Shown here: positions 52,139 through 60,013 of the stretch, piece by piece
How positions within the stretch are numbered: position 1 is the first letter of the stretch
Layout: the number at the start of each line of letters is the position of its first letter
NCBI GenBank assembly: GCA_963843385.1
Contig: CAWJJY010000007.1
Coordinates: forward strand, 1,860,001 to 1,924,000
Origin: CAVOHU01 sp963843385
Lineage (GTDB): Bacteria > Acidobacteriota > Vicinamibacteria > Vicinamibacterales > JAKQTR01
Reading direction: 5' to 3'
Length of the DNA stretch: 64,000 bases
Program-made: the position numbers and the translations under genes
Notes under the pieces: model-generated
Told to the model about the DNA's origin: nothing
Database searches by the model: none
Seen by the model: the letters and a program-made list of their open reading frames with translations, nothing else

Positions 52139-53596
52139 ATGGCAAATTCCGGCGCAAGCGGCACGTCAACCGATGACCTCTCCACGTTCATGGTGAAGGG
52201 CAAGGCCGGCGACGCCATCTTCCAGGAAGGTGACGCGTCCACCGACATGTTCATCATCCAGGAGGGCCGCGTCGAGTTGCTGCGCAGCTATGCCGGCGAG
52301 CAGAAGCTGGTCGCGGTGCTCGGGGAGGGGGACTTCTTCGGCGAGATGTCGCTGCTCGAGGGCTCACCGCGCGAAGTGACGGCACGCGCGGCGACCGACT
52401 TCACCGCGCTCAGGCTCGACGGGACAACCTTCACACAGGTCGTGCGCGAAATTCCGGACATCCCCGTGCAGATGCTGCGGCGGCTCGCCCATCGGCTTCA
52501 CGAACGCGAGGAAGCCGACTGGCGCGCGGCTCGAATCGCCATGGGCCCGCTGCAGCTCGACGCGTCGCGAGACTCGCCTGCCCGGCCCGCGGAAGGCGCC
52601 GTACCGTCGACGGCCCAACCTGCGCCGCCGCACGTGTCTGCTTCGCCGCCTCAAGCTGGCGTGTCGAGGGGAGCTGCCCTGCCAGCCTCCCCTGGTGCCG
52701 AGACGAGTGCGGCTGCCATAGTGCCGCCTCAGGCTGGCGGGTCGAGGGGAGCTACCCTGCCGGCCGCCCCCGGCGCCGAGACGAGAGCGGCTGCCGTAAT
52801 ACCACCTCAGGCTGGCGTGTCGGAGGGAGCTCGCATGCCGGCCTCCCCTGGCGCCGAGACGAGAGCGGCTGCCGTACTGCCGCCTCAGGATGGCCTGCCG
52901 AGAGGCGCTGCCCCGTCTTCACCGCCAGCCGCCGTGACGCAGGCAGCTCCGGCACCGTCGCCTCAATCAGGCGCGCCGAGAGGCGCTGCTCCGGCTTCAC
53001 CGCCAGCCGCCGAGACGCAGGCAGCTCCGGCAGTGTCGTCTCAAGCAGGCGTGCCGAGAGGCGCTGCTCCGTCTTCACCACCAGCTGCCATGACGCAGGC
53101 GGCTCCGGCAGTATCGCCTCGAGCAGGCGCGCCGAGAGGCGCTGCCCCGTCTTCACCACCGGCTGCCCTGACGCAGGCGGCTCCGGCAATGTCGCCTCGA
53201 GCAGGCGTGCCGAGAGGGGCCTCCCCGTCGACCGCGCAAACCGCCGAGCCCCGCGAGACAGCCGCCACGATTCCGGAAAGCGCCGCCCTGATGGAACGGG
53301 CGTCAGGAAAGCGGCTGACGGTCCCCCGCGGGCATGCGACGGTCGGCCGGGTCGATCGCACCACTCGTCAGACGCCGGATGTCGATCTCACGTCGTTCGA
53401 GAACGGACGCAGCGCGGGGAGGCACCACGCCGTCATCACCTTCCACGACGGGCAGTACTTCGTGCTCGAGGAAACAGCCACCAGTAATGGAACCTTCGTG
53501 AACGAGGTGCGGGTGGCGGCGGGAATTGAGGTCCGACTCAGCGATGGCGACCGGGTGCGCTTCGGCCTGGTGGATTTCACGTTCAGGCTGGAGTAG
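52139..53596 (+). CDS. Cyclic-nucleotide-binding-like and FHA domain protein
   Basis: A 485-residue protein. Residues about 15-125 form a cNMP-binding (CRP-like) fold, with GDAIFQEGDASTDMFIIQEG and the phosphate-binding-cassette position GDFFGEMSLLEGSPREVTARA. Residues 170-370 are seven and a fraction 26-residue Ala/Pro repeats. Residues about 385-485 are an FHA domain with TVGRVDRT, SAGRHHAVI and TSNGTFVN. No DNA-binding or catalytic domain is present, so it is probably a signalling scaffold that combines cyclic nucleotide and phosphothreonine inputs. It follows lanM by 174 bp in the same direction and shares the FHA theme with the export system. Confidence 0.87.
   Translation: MANSGASGTSTDDLSTFMVKGKAGDAIFQEGDASTDMFIIQEGRVELLRSYAGEQKLVAVLGEGDFFGEMSLLEGSPREVTARAATDFTALRLDGTTFTQVVREIPDIPVQMLRRLAHRLHEREEADWRAARIAMGPLQLDASRDSPARPAEGAVPSTAQPAPPHVSASPPQAGVSRGAALPASPGAETSAAAIVPPQAGGSRGATLPAAPGAETRAAAVIPPQAGVSEGARMPASPGAETRAAAVLPPQDGLPRGAAPSSPPAAVTQAAPAPSPQSGAPRGAAPASPPAAETQAAPAVSSQAGVPRGAAPSSPPAAMTQAAPAVSPRAGAPRGAAPSSPPAALTQAAPAMSPRAGVPRGASPSTAQTAEPRETAATIPESAALMERASGKRLTVPRGHATVGRVDRTTRQTPDVDLTSFENGRSAGRHHAVITFHDGQYFVLEETATSNGTFVNEVRVAAGIEVRLSDGDRVRFGLVDFTFRLE
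52646..53248 (+). repeat. 78-bp (26-residue) coding tandem repeats
   Basis: Seven full copies and a partial one of a 78-bp unit encode the linker between the cNMP-binding and FHA domains. Each unit starts near PPQAG or SPRAG and contains RGAA followed by TQAAPA or TRAAAV. The first three copies form one subtype and the last four another, indicating two rounds of local duplication. Confidence 0.85.
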
Positions 53597-53660
53597 GGGC
53601 GACAAGCGGCCCGTCCGGGCTGGACGACTGCCGCGGAATCACGCGTTGGCGGCCTTCGGT

Positions 53661-53697
53661 CGCCAGCCGCCAGCCGCCAGCCTCCAGCCGCCAGCCG
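53661..53697 (-). repeat. Degenerate 7-bp tandem repeat array (CCAGCCG units on plus)
   Basis: Five units of CCAGCCG with one CCAGCCT variant lie 16 bp beyond the stop codon of the minus-strand dipeptidase gene. In the sense of that gene the units are G-rich (CGGCTGG). They belong to the same class as the array at 398. Confidence 0.75.
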
Positions 53698-53713
53698 AAG
53701 GACAATACCAGGC

Positions 53714-55309
53714 TCAGAAATAGTTCGTATACTTGCTCCACAGATCGTCGGCCAGTTTCCAGTAGGCGTCGACTGCGCCGTTGGCGATCGTGAGCGAGTA
53801 TTTCGTCAGGAAGTCCCGCGCCTTCGCCGGATCCTGCTTGTAGAGCGCGACGGCTTCAGCCTCGATCCTTGCCTGGTCCGCGTACGCCTTTTCTTCAATC
53901 GGCCGCCACACCTTTTCGATGTCCTGCACCATAGGCTGCCAGCGCAGGAATGCGAGCTGGCTGACCTGGCGGAACGCCCACCAGGCGCAGTCGCGGCGGA
54001 ACTTCGCGCGGCCATCCACCATGAAGGACGCCGGCATCTCGGAGATACCGATGTAGAACGGCATGTGCGGGGTTGTCATCGGGTTGTCGTACCCGAGCCA
54101 GACGAGCCCGCCGATCGGGTTGGGCAGCCAGCCGCGCGACTGGGTGACCTGCAGGTAGGTCGCGCGCTTGCAGGCGATGGTGCGCTCGGAAGGAATCCTG
54201 AAGGCATCCAGGTAGTCGTTGTTCATGAAGGGATTGGCGATCGGGTTCTTTGCGGCCTTGCCCGACCCGTCAATCTTCATGAGCGTGCGGGTCATGTCGT
54301 AGGGCGTGTCCTCGTAGGTGTCGCGGAAGATCTCGAACACGTCCTTCACTGACAGCTTCCGTTCGGCTTTGACCGACACGGGATAGTTCTCTGCGTTGGC
54401 ATCCAGCTTGAGCGACGGCGCGATGCGGCTGAGCGCACGCCACTCGCGGCGCCGGCTGCCCATCGCCGTGCGGCCGCCGTACGCGTAGCAGAACTCGAAC
54501 GCCTGGCCGCTCTTTCGGCTCCACCAGCCCAGTTCTTCGGCCAGCGACAGCACGTTGTCCGACGCCATCACGTGCTCGGTGTCCGCCAGGTTGAGCGTTC
54601 GAATGCGCGGCGCATTGGCGGACACCGACACGTGATCGTCCGGGATGCGTACGGCCGCCCAGACCGCACCCTTCTTGCCCTTTCCGGGCCCGAGTATCTC
54701 GAACAGCCACGTCTCGCTGGGATCGGCGAAGGTGAACGCCTCGCCGTAGTCGTTGTAGCCGTACTTCTTCGTGAGGTCGTCCGCGATGCGAATGGCCTCC
54801 CGCGCGGTCTTGGCGCGCTCGAGCACCAGTCGATACAGCTCCGGGCAATCGATGATGCCGTTGTCGCTCCTGAGCTCGCGCTTCCCCCCGAAGGTCGTCT
54901 CACCGATGGCGAGCTGATGCTCGTTCATGATCGGATAGGCGGCGTTCAGGAACTGGTAGGTCTCGGCGACCTGGGGGATTTCGCCGGAAGGGATCCGATC
55001 CGAATCGTCCGGGCCCTTGGTCTCCTTCGGGTCCATCCAGACGGTGGCCATCTCGCCCGTCTTGTGCTTCCGGTTCGGCTCCATCTTCATCCACGTGCGG
55101 TCCGTCGTGCTGTCGCACGAGTGGGACGTGATGGTCGAACCGTCGACGGATGCGGCCTTGCCGACCAGGATGCTCGTGCAGCCTTCGCACTCGCATATCG
55201 GACCGTCCACTGCCGGTTCGGTCGCGAATCCGGGCTGCAGCCACAGCACCACCGCAACGAGCGAAACCGAGATCAAGAGGAACTTGCGCAGGCTCGAGGT
55301 CGTTGGCAT
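53714..55309 (-). CDS. C69-family dipeptidase, secreted
   Basis: A 531-residue N-terminal-nucleophile peptidase. A hydrophobic signal (FLLISVSLVAVVLWLQPG) is followed by a Cys-rich start. Cys44 in EGCTSILVGKAAS fits the C69 (dipeptidase A) nucleophile that becomes the mature N terminus. Other family signatures are STITSHSCDSTTDR, AIGETTFGGKREL and YGYNDYGEAFTFADP. It hydrolyses dipeptides, probably in the periplasm. AGGAG lies eight bases upstream of the ATG at 55309; the longer frame upstream covers repeat-rich intergenic DNA. Confidence 0.9.
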   Translation of the reverse strand: MPTTSSLRKFLLISVSLVAVVLWLQPGFATEPAVDGPICECEGCTSILVGKAASVDGSTITSHSCDSTTDRTWMKMEPNRKHKTGEMATVWMDPKETKGPDDSDRIPSGEIPQVAETYQFLNAAYPIMNEHQLAIGETTFGGKRELRSDNGIIDCPELYRLVLERAKTAREAIRIADDLTKKYGYNDYGEAFTFADPSETWLFEILGPGKGKKGAVWAAVRIPDDHVSVSANAPRIRTLNLADTEHVMASDNVLSLAEELGWWSRKSGQAFEFCYAYGGRTAMGSRRREWRALSRIAPSLKLDANAENYPVSVKAERKLSVKDVFEIFRDTYEDTPYDMTRTLMKIDGSGKAAKNPIANPFMNNDYLDAFRIPSERTIACKRATYLQVTQSRGWLPNPIGGLVWLGYDNPMTTPHMPFYIGISEMPASFMVDGRAKFRRDCAWWAFRQVSQLAFLRWQPMVQDIEKVWRPIEEKAYADQARIEAEAVALYKQDPAKARDFLTKYSLTIANGAVDAYWKLADDLWSKYTNYF

Positions 55310-55506
55310 GGAGAGACTCCTGGATCGGGGTCTGAGGGCTGGACTACCGGCGCCGAGAGAATAGCACAGCCGATCGAATCGGCGTGGCGCCGGTTCGCGG
55401 GCGGGCTGAGATTCTTCGGTCCCGGCCGTCGACCATGTCCTCCGCGAGCGATGCTGCCCGGCAGGCACGAGCCGCTAGCCTCGAGCGAGCATCGCGAGTC
55501 GAAGCC

Positions 55507-55544
55507 GAGTCCCGAGCCGCAGCCCCGAGCCGCCAGCCCCTACC
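55507..55544 (-). repeat. Degenerate 7-bp tandem repeat array
   Basis: Units such as CGAGCCG, CAGCCCC and CAGCCCC-T on the plus strand run into the stop codon of the minus-strand aldo/keto reductase (TAG at 55540-55542). In the sense of that gene they read GGGGCTG and GGCTCGG. A degraded copy may extend to 55469. Confidence 0.7.
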
Positions 55545-56526
55545 TATTGAGCGACGCCATCGCCTGCGCCGGGTAGCGCGCGCCCGACGCCGCCCCGACG
55601 GGCACCGCCTCATCGATCCGCTGCAGGTCCGCCGGTGTGAGTGTCACGTCGACCGACCCGACGTTTTCCTCGAGTGAGGATCGCCTGGTCGTGCCGGGAA
55701 TAGGCACCACGTCCTCGCCCTGCGCGAGCACCCACGCCAGCGCGAGCTGGGCGGGTGATGTGCCCTTCTCCTTGGCGATCAGCCGAACGCGCTCGACCAA
55801 CTGGAGGTTGCTCGCGAAGTTCGCGCCCTGGAATCGCGGGTGATACCGCCGGGTGTCGCTTTCAGGCAGGTCCTCGGGCTTCTTGAATCGCCCGGTCAGG
55901 AATCCCCTGCCGAGCGGGCTGTAGGGCACCAGGCCGATACCCAGTTCCCGGAGCGTCGGCAGGATCTCTGACTCGACATCTCGCGACCAGAGCGAGTACT
56001 CGGTCTGCAGCGCCGTCAGCGGGTGCACGGCGTGCGCACGCCGGATGGTGGCCGGAGCCGCTTCGGACAATCCGATGTACCGGATCTTGCCCTGTGTCAC
56101 CAGGTCCGACAGCGCGCCCATGGTGTCTTCGATCGGCGTGTTCGGATCGACCCGGTGCTGATAGTAGAGGTCGAGGTGATCGGTCTGCAGCCGCTGCAGC
56201 GAGGCCTCGCAGCACTGCCGGACGTAGTCGGGCCGCCCGTTCACCCCGCGCCACGAGCCGTCGGCCCCGCGCACGTTTCCGAACTTCGTCGCCAGCACGA
56301 CGCGGTCTCGCCTCCCGCGAAGGAACCCGCCCAGCAGTTCCTCGTTGGTATACGGGCCGTAGACATCGGACGTGTCGAGAAACGTGATTCCCAGGTCCAG
56401 CGCGCGGGAGAGCGTAGCCAGCGACTCGCTCTGGTCGCGGCCCGCGTAGAAGTCGCTCATTCCCATGCAGCCGAGGCCGAGCGCCGAGACCGTCAGCCCC
56501 TGGCTTCCCAATTTCCGTTGGCGCAT
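55540..56526 (-). CDS. Aldo/keto reductase
   Basis: A 328-residue NADPH-dependent oxidoreductase of the AKR (beta/alpha)8 fold. Seen are GLGCMGMSDFYAGRD, the Asp/Tyr catalytic region FLDTSDVYGPYTNEELLGG, the Lys in VLATKFGN, and the active-site His in DLYYQHRVDPNTPIEDT. The cofactor-loop region is VPYSPLGRGFLTGRF, and VPIPGTTRRSSLEENVG is near the C terminus. It resembles the AKR13-like group; the substrate is unknown. GGAGGAAC precedes the ATG at 56526. Its stop lies within a heptamer array. Confidence 0.93.
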   Translation of the reverse strand: MRQRKLGSQGLTVSALGLGCMGMSDFYAGRDQSESLATLSRALDLGITFLDTSDVYGPYTNEELLGGFLRGRRDRVVLATKFGNVRGADGSWRGVNGRPDYVRQCCEASLQRLQTDHLDLYYQHRVDPNTPIEDTMGALSDLVTQGKIRYIGLSEAAPATIRRAHAVHPLTALQTEYSLWSRDVESEILPTLRELGIGLVPYSPLGRGFLTGRFKKPEDLPESDTRRYHPRFQGANFASNLQLVERVRLIAKEKGTSPAQLALAWVLAQGEDVVPIPGTTRRSSLEENVGSVDVTLTPADLQRIDEAVPVGAASGARYPAQAMASLNR

Positions 56527-56592
56527 CCGTTGTTCCTCCGATCCAATTGTAGCGTCCCGGAGCGATACGGGATCCACCGCCTGCCGAAGGCC

Positions 56593-58995
56593 TTACTTCG
56601 CGAGATCGGCGCGCAGGATCCGGATGCCGTAGACCGTGGCGGTCTCGCTGCCGAGGGTGCCCTGGATGCGCACGGTGACCTTCTGCTTGGCCGCGACCAG
56701 TTCCGCGGGAATCGCATAGTCCACGTCGAAGAAAGCCTCTTTTTCCTGCGGGCTGCGCCTCGCCACCCGCATCTCGCCGACCTTCGTGCCGTCGACCAGG
56801 ATCTCGAAGGTGCGCGTGGCGCGCTCGTCGCGGTTGTAGGTCATCCGCAACACGAGCGGGTGCGACGGATCGACCGGCAGGTCGAACGAGAACCAGTCGA
56901 CGGCTCGGCGGCCGTAGCGCCCCAGGAGCTGCGCCGGGGTCGACGTGCCGCCTTGCTGATTGAAGTCGCGCTCGGTCTGCATCTGCCCAGGCTGCGCGAA
57001 GGCAACGGTCGCCGCCTCGAGCCTGCGCTGCTCTGCCTGTGAGCCCAGGATCGCGGCTGCGCGCCGGTCCCACGCCGCGGGGGTGAGCACGTCCCAGTAC
57101 GCCGCGTAGACGCGCCGGTGCAGCCGGTAGAACGGGACGAACTCGACGTCGCGGTCGCGGCCGGCGCCATCCGATCGAAACGCGCCGGGCTTGCCCGCCA
57201 CCGGCTTGAGCCAGGCCGAGACCGGCCCGGCGGGCGCAACAAACACGGGGACCGGCGGTCGCTGGGGCGGTGCGCCTGCTCCCTCGCCGCGCGGGCCCCG
57301 CTCGGGCACAGGGCCGAGATCGCCCGCCAGCACGAGCGGCCCCCACATGAGCGCCGCGCGTTCCGGATTGTCGGGCAGCGCCTCGAGTCGCAGCGTTTTC
57401 GGCAGCACCAGATCGACGGTGTCGCCCGATTTCCACGTCCGCCTGATTTCGACGTAATTTCCTGCGGCCGGCGCGCTCTTCACGGCTTCCCCGTTCACCT
57501 TCACCGCGAAACCGTCGCCGGCCCAGAACGGGCGCCGCAACGCGAGCGTGAAGGGCCGCGGCGATTTCGCGGTGAACCTCAACGAAGCGTTGTCGCCCTC
57601 CGGGAAGCCGGTCTCCATCGCGATGCCGACCCCCGCGGATCTCCACGTCGCCGTCGAAGGCGCGTAGATGTTGACCCAGAGCGTGTCGCCGGACTCGTAG
57701 TAGATGCCGTCGGCGTGGAGGGCATGGCTCTCCATCCCCGATCCGACGCAGCAGGTGAAGCTGCGCGTCATGTTCTGATACTCGCGCGACACGCCCTGCC
57801 CGACCGGCACCATGTAGCAGGTCGCGCCATCCTCCGGGTCCATCGATCCCAGGATGTGGTTGAAGAGCGCGCGCTCATGGAAATCCGCGTAGCGCATCCG
57901 GGGCTCCAGCGCGAAGAGCGCTCTCGCCATCTTGATCATGTTGTAGACGTTGCACGTCTCGCCGGTCCGGCCGTCGATCATGTCGTCCAGCTTGTCCGGA
58001 GCGCCGAAGTACTCGTTGCGGCCGTGACCTCCGGTGGCGAAGCTGTGATGCAGCGCCACCTGGTCCCAGAAAAACGTCGCGGCCCGGCCGTCGGTCTGGT
58101 TGCCGGTGTAGACATACCGGACCAGCGACCCGAGCAGCTTGGGCACGTTCGTGTTGCCGTGCTTGCCCTGCAGGATGTCCTCGCCCCGCGCCAGGGGATC
58201 GATGATGGCGTGATGCTCGAATCGATCCGAGAGGATCATCCACCGCTTGTCGCCCGTGTCGGCGTAGAGGTCGGCCATCACCTCGTTCATGCCGCCGAAC
58301 TCGGTCGCCAGCATCGACTGGGTCTGCGCCTCGTTCAGCTGGGACAGGATGCGCTCGGCCCACGCAGCGAACTTGGTCTCCACCTCCAGGGCCGTGCGAT
58401 TGCCGGTCAGGCGGTACGCGTCGCGCAGCCCGGCGTAGATCTTGTGGAGCACGTACCAGGGCGACCAGAGGCCGTTGAGGTCGAAGCCCCCCGACCGGAT
58501 CGTGCCCTTCGCCACTTCCTCGAAGCGCACCTTGGCCGCGACGCCTTCGCGGTCCTTCTGCGCGCCGATGTATCCGTCGCCCTGCCGGTCCTGCACCTCT
58601 TTGAGCTGAGCGACCAGGTTGTCGGCCCGCTGCTTGAAACGCGGGTCGCCGGTCGCGGCGTACATCAGGCTCACGCCCGAGAGGTAGTGGCCCGCGATGT
58701 GGCCCGTCAACTGTCGGCCGGGCCCGTCCCATCCTCCGTACCCTTCGGCTTTCGGATCGAGGCCCGCGCTCTGGCGGAGGAATGCCATCATGCGATCCGG
58801 TTCGAGCGACAGCAGGTACTGCGCGTCGAGATCCTGCGCGTGCTTGAGCGGCCCGCCGGTCAACCTGACGTCGGCGATCGGGAATGGACGCGCCTTCTGC
58901 GCGACAACGGGCGCGGCCGGTCCGCCCGCGTGCACGAACACGAACCCGCCGGCGAAGAGCGCCAGCAACGCCATGACGAATGAGATCCGTTTCAC
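56593..58995 (-). CDS. Glycoside hydrolase family 127 protein (beta-L-arabinofuranosidase-like)
   Basis: An 800-residue secreted enzyme with a signal peptide (FVMALLALFAGGFVFVHAG). The alpha/alpha-barrel carries HIAGHYLSGVSLMYAATGD and YGGWDGPGRQLTGH. The unusual GH127 zinc-cysteine site is complete: Glu346 and Cys348 in GETCNVYNM plus Cys415-Cys416 in FTCCVGSG, corresponding to the Glu/Cys ligands and Cys nucleophile known in Bifidobacterium HypBA1. It is likely to release L-arabinofuranose or a similar sugar from plant glycans. C-terminal beta domains extend it beyond HypBA1. It precedes the aldo/keto reductase by 66 bp on the same strand. Confidence 0.92.
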   Translation of the reverse strand: MKRISFVMALLALFAGGFVFVHAGGPAAPVVAQKARPFPIADVRLTGGPLKHAQDLDAQYLLSLEPDRMMAFLRQSAGLDPKAEGYGGWDGPGRQLTGHIAGHYLSGVSLMYAATGDPRFKQRADNLVAQLKEVQDRQGDGYIGAQKDREGVAAKVRFEEVAKGTIRSGGFDLNGLWSPWYVLHKIYAGLRDAYRLTGNRTALEVETKFAAWAERILSQLNEAQTQSMLATEFGGMNEVMADLYADTGDKRWMILSDRFEHHAIIDPLARGEDILQGKHGNTNVPKLLGSLVRYVYTGNQTDGRAATFFWDQVALHHSFATGGHGRNEYFGAPDKLDDMIDGRTGETCNVYNMIKMARALFALEPRMRYADFHERALFNHILGSMDPEDGATCYMVPVGQGVSREYQNMTRSFTCCVGSGMESHALHADGIYYESGDTLWVNIYAPSTATWRSAGVGIAMETGFPEGDNASLRFTAKSPRPFTLALRRPFWAGDGFAVKVNGEAVKSAPAAGNYVEIRRTWKSGDTVDLVLPKTLRLEALPDNPERAALMWGPLVLAGDLGPVPERGPRGEGAGAPPQRPPVPVFVAPAGPVSAWLKPVAGKPGAFRSDGAGRDRDVEFVPFYRLHRRVYAAYWDVLTPAAWDRRAAAILGSQAEQRRLEAATVAFAQPGQMQTERDFNQQGGTSTPAQLLGRYGRRAVDWFSFDLPVDPSHPLVLRMTYNRDERATRTFEILVDGTKVGEMRVARRSPQEKEAFFDVDYAIPAELVAAKQKVTVRIQGTLGSETATVYGIRILRADLAK

Positions 58996-59126
58996 CTGAT
59001 CGCTCCTCAGCCTGATCCCGATTTCTTGGCGTGTCTCTTCCTGGAAAACGAACGAGGCGGCGGTAAGCCCCCCAAAGTCGAGCTCGCCCGCCGCCCCGGA
59101 TTCCCGCGAAGGCCCCGCAGGGTGCG

Positions 59127-60002
59127 TCAGAACAACAGGCCGAACCCCGCACCGGCCGTGATGCCGCCGACCTTGATGGAAGCCTCCGCCGGCTGCATCG
59201 ACACGATGCTGTACTTCAAGCGGACATCAAAGACCAGCCGCCGTGAGAAGGTCGTCGACGCTCCGCCCACCAGGCAAAAGCCCACTTTATTCTGCTTGGC
59301 TTCGCCGAGCGGATCGTTCGTCTCCTTGAACATGTAGTACCCGACGCCGGCTCCGGCATATGGGGTGATCTTGCCCGGCTTGATGCGGTAGATGGCTCCG
59401 CCCTCGACGGCGGTGACCGTGACCGATGTCGACTCACCGGTGAACGACAGCTTCCCGGTGCGCTTGCGAGTGTTGCCTTCGAGCCAGCCCACGATTCGGG
59501 AGCCGCCGGGCCGGGTCGGGCCGTATCTCAGCTCACCGCCGAACACCGGGCCGTTTCCATAGATGTCCGTGAAGTTCGAATCCGACGCGATGAACTGTCC
59601 GCCCCTGACGATGATCCCCGTCGTCGAATCGGAGAAATCCTTTGGCGGCGCAGCCGGCCGCCGCGCAGGTGCCGGCCGCGGGGCGGGGACGGTCTGGGTG
59701 GCCTTCGGCGCCGCCGGGGCGGCTGCCGCGGGCGGCCGGGGTTCGCCCACAGCCTTCACCGTGAGGCTGTGCACGTAGCCTTCCTTGCCGCTCTTCCTGT
59801 CCAACACCCGGTACCAGCTTCCCGATGTCGCCAGCACCGTCAGTTCCGCGCCCCGCTCCAGGGTGGCGACAATGGCGCTGTCGGTGGTCGGCTGGGCCCG
59901 AAGATTGACCGTCGTGGCAGTGACGCTGACGACTGTCTGGGCGACGCCAATGCTCGCCGTCGCCACGACCATCAGTAGTGCAATCCCAAATGCCTTGCGC
60001 AT
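59127..60002 (-). CDS. SH3-domain and outer-membrane beta-barrel protein
   Basis: A 291-residue exported protein. A signal peptide (FGIALLMVVATASIGVA) is followed by a bacterial SH3 domain (residues about 24-85; TTVNLRAQPTTDSAIVATLERG and GYVHSL). A Pro/Ala linker joins it to a C-terminal region with alternating strands (GGELRYGPTRPGG, AIYRIKPGKITPYAGAGVGYYMF) that ends in an aromatic residue (GLLF), as expected of a small beta-barrel. The SH3 domain may bind peptidoglycan. GAAGGAG precedes the ATG at 60002. Confidence 0.8.
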   Translation of the reverse strand: MRKAFGIALLMVVATASIGVAQTVVSVTATTVNLRAQPTTDSAIVATLERGAELTVLATSGSWYRVLDRKSGKEGYVHSLTVKAVGEPRPPAAAAPAAPKATQTVPAPRPAPARRPAAPPKDFSDSTTGIIVRGGQFIASDSNFTDIYGNGPVFGGELRYGPTRPGGSRIVGWLEGNTRKRTGKLSFTGESTSVTVTAVEGGAIYRIKPGKITPYAGAGVGYYMFKETNDPLGEAKQNKVGFCLVGGASTTFSRRLVFDVRLKYSIVSMQPAEASIKVGGITAGAGFGLLF

Positions 60003-60013
60003 GTGAACTCCTT

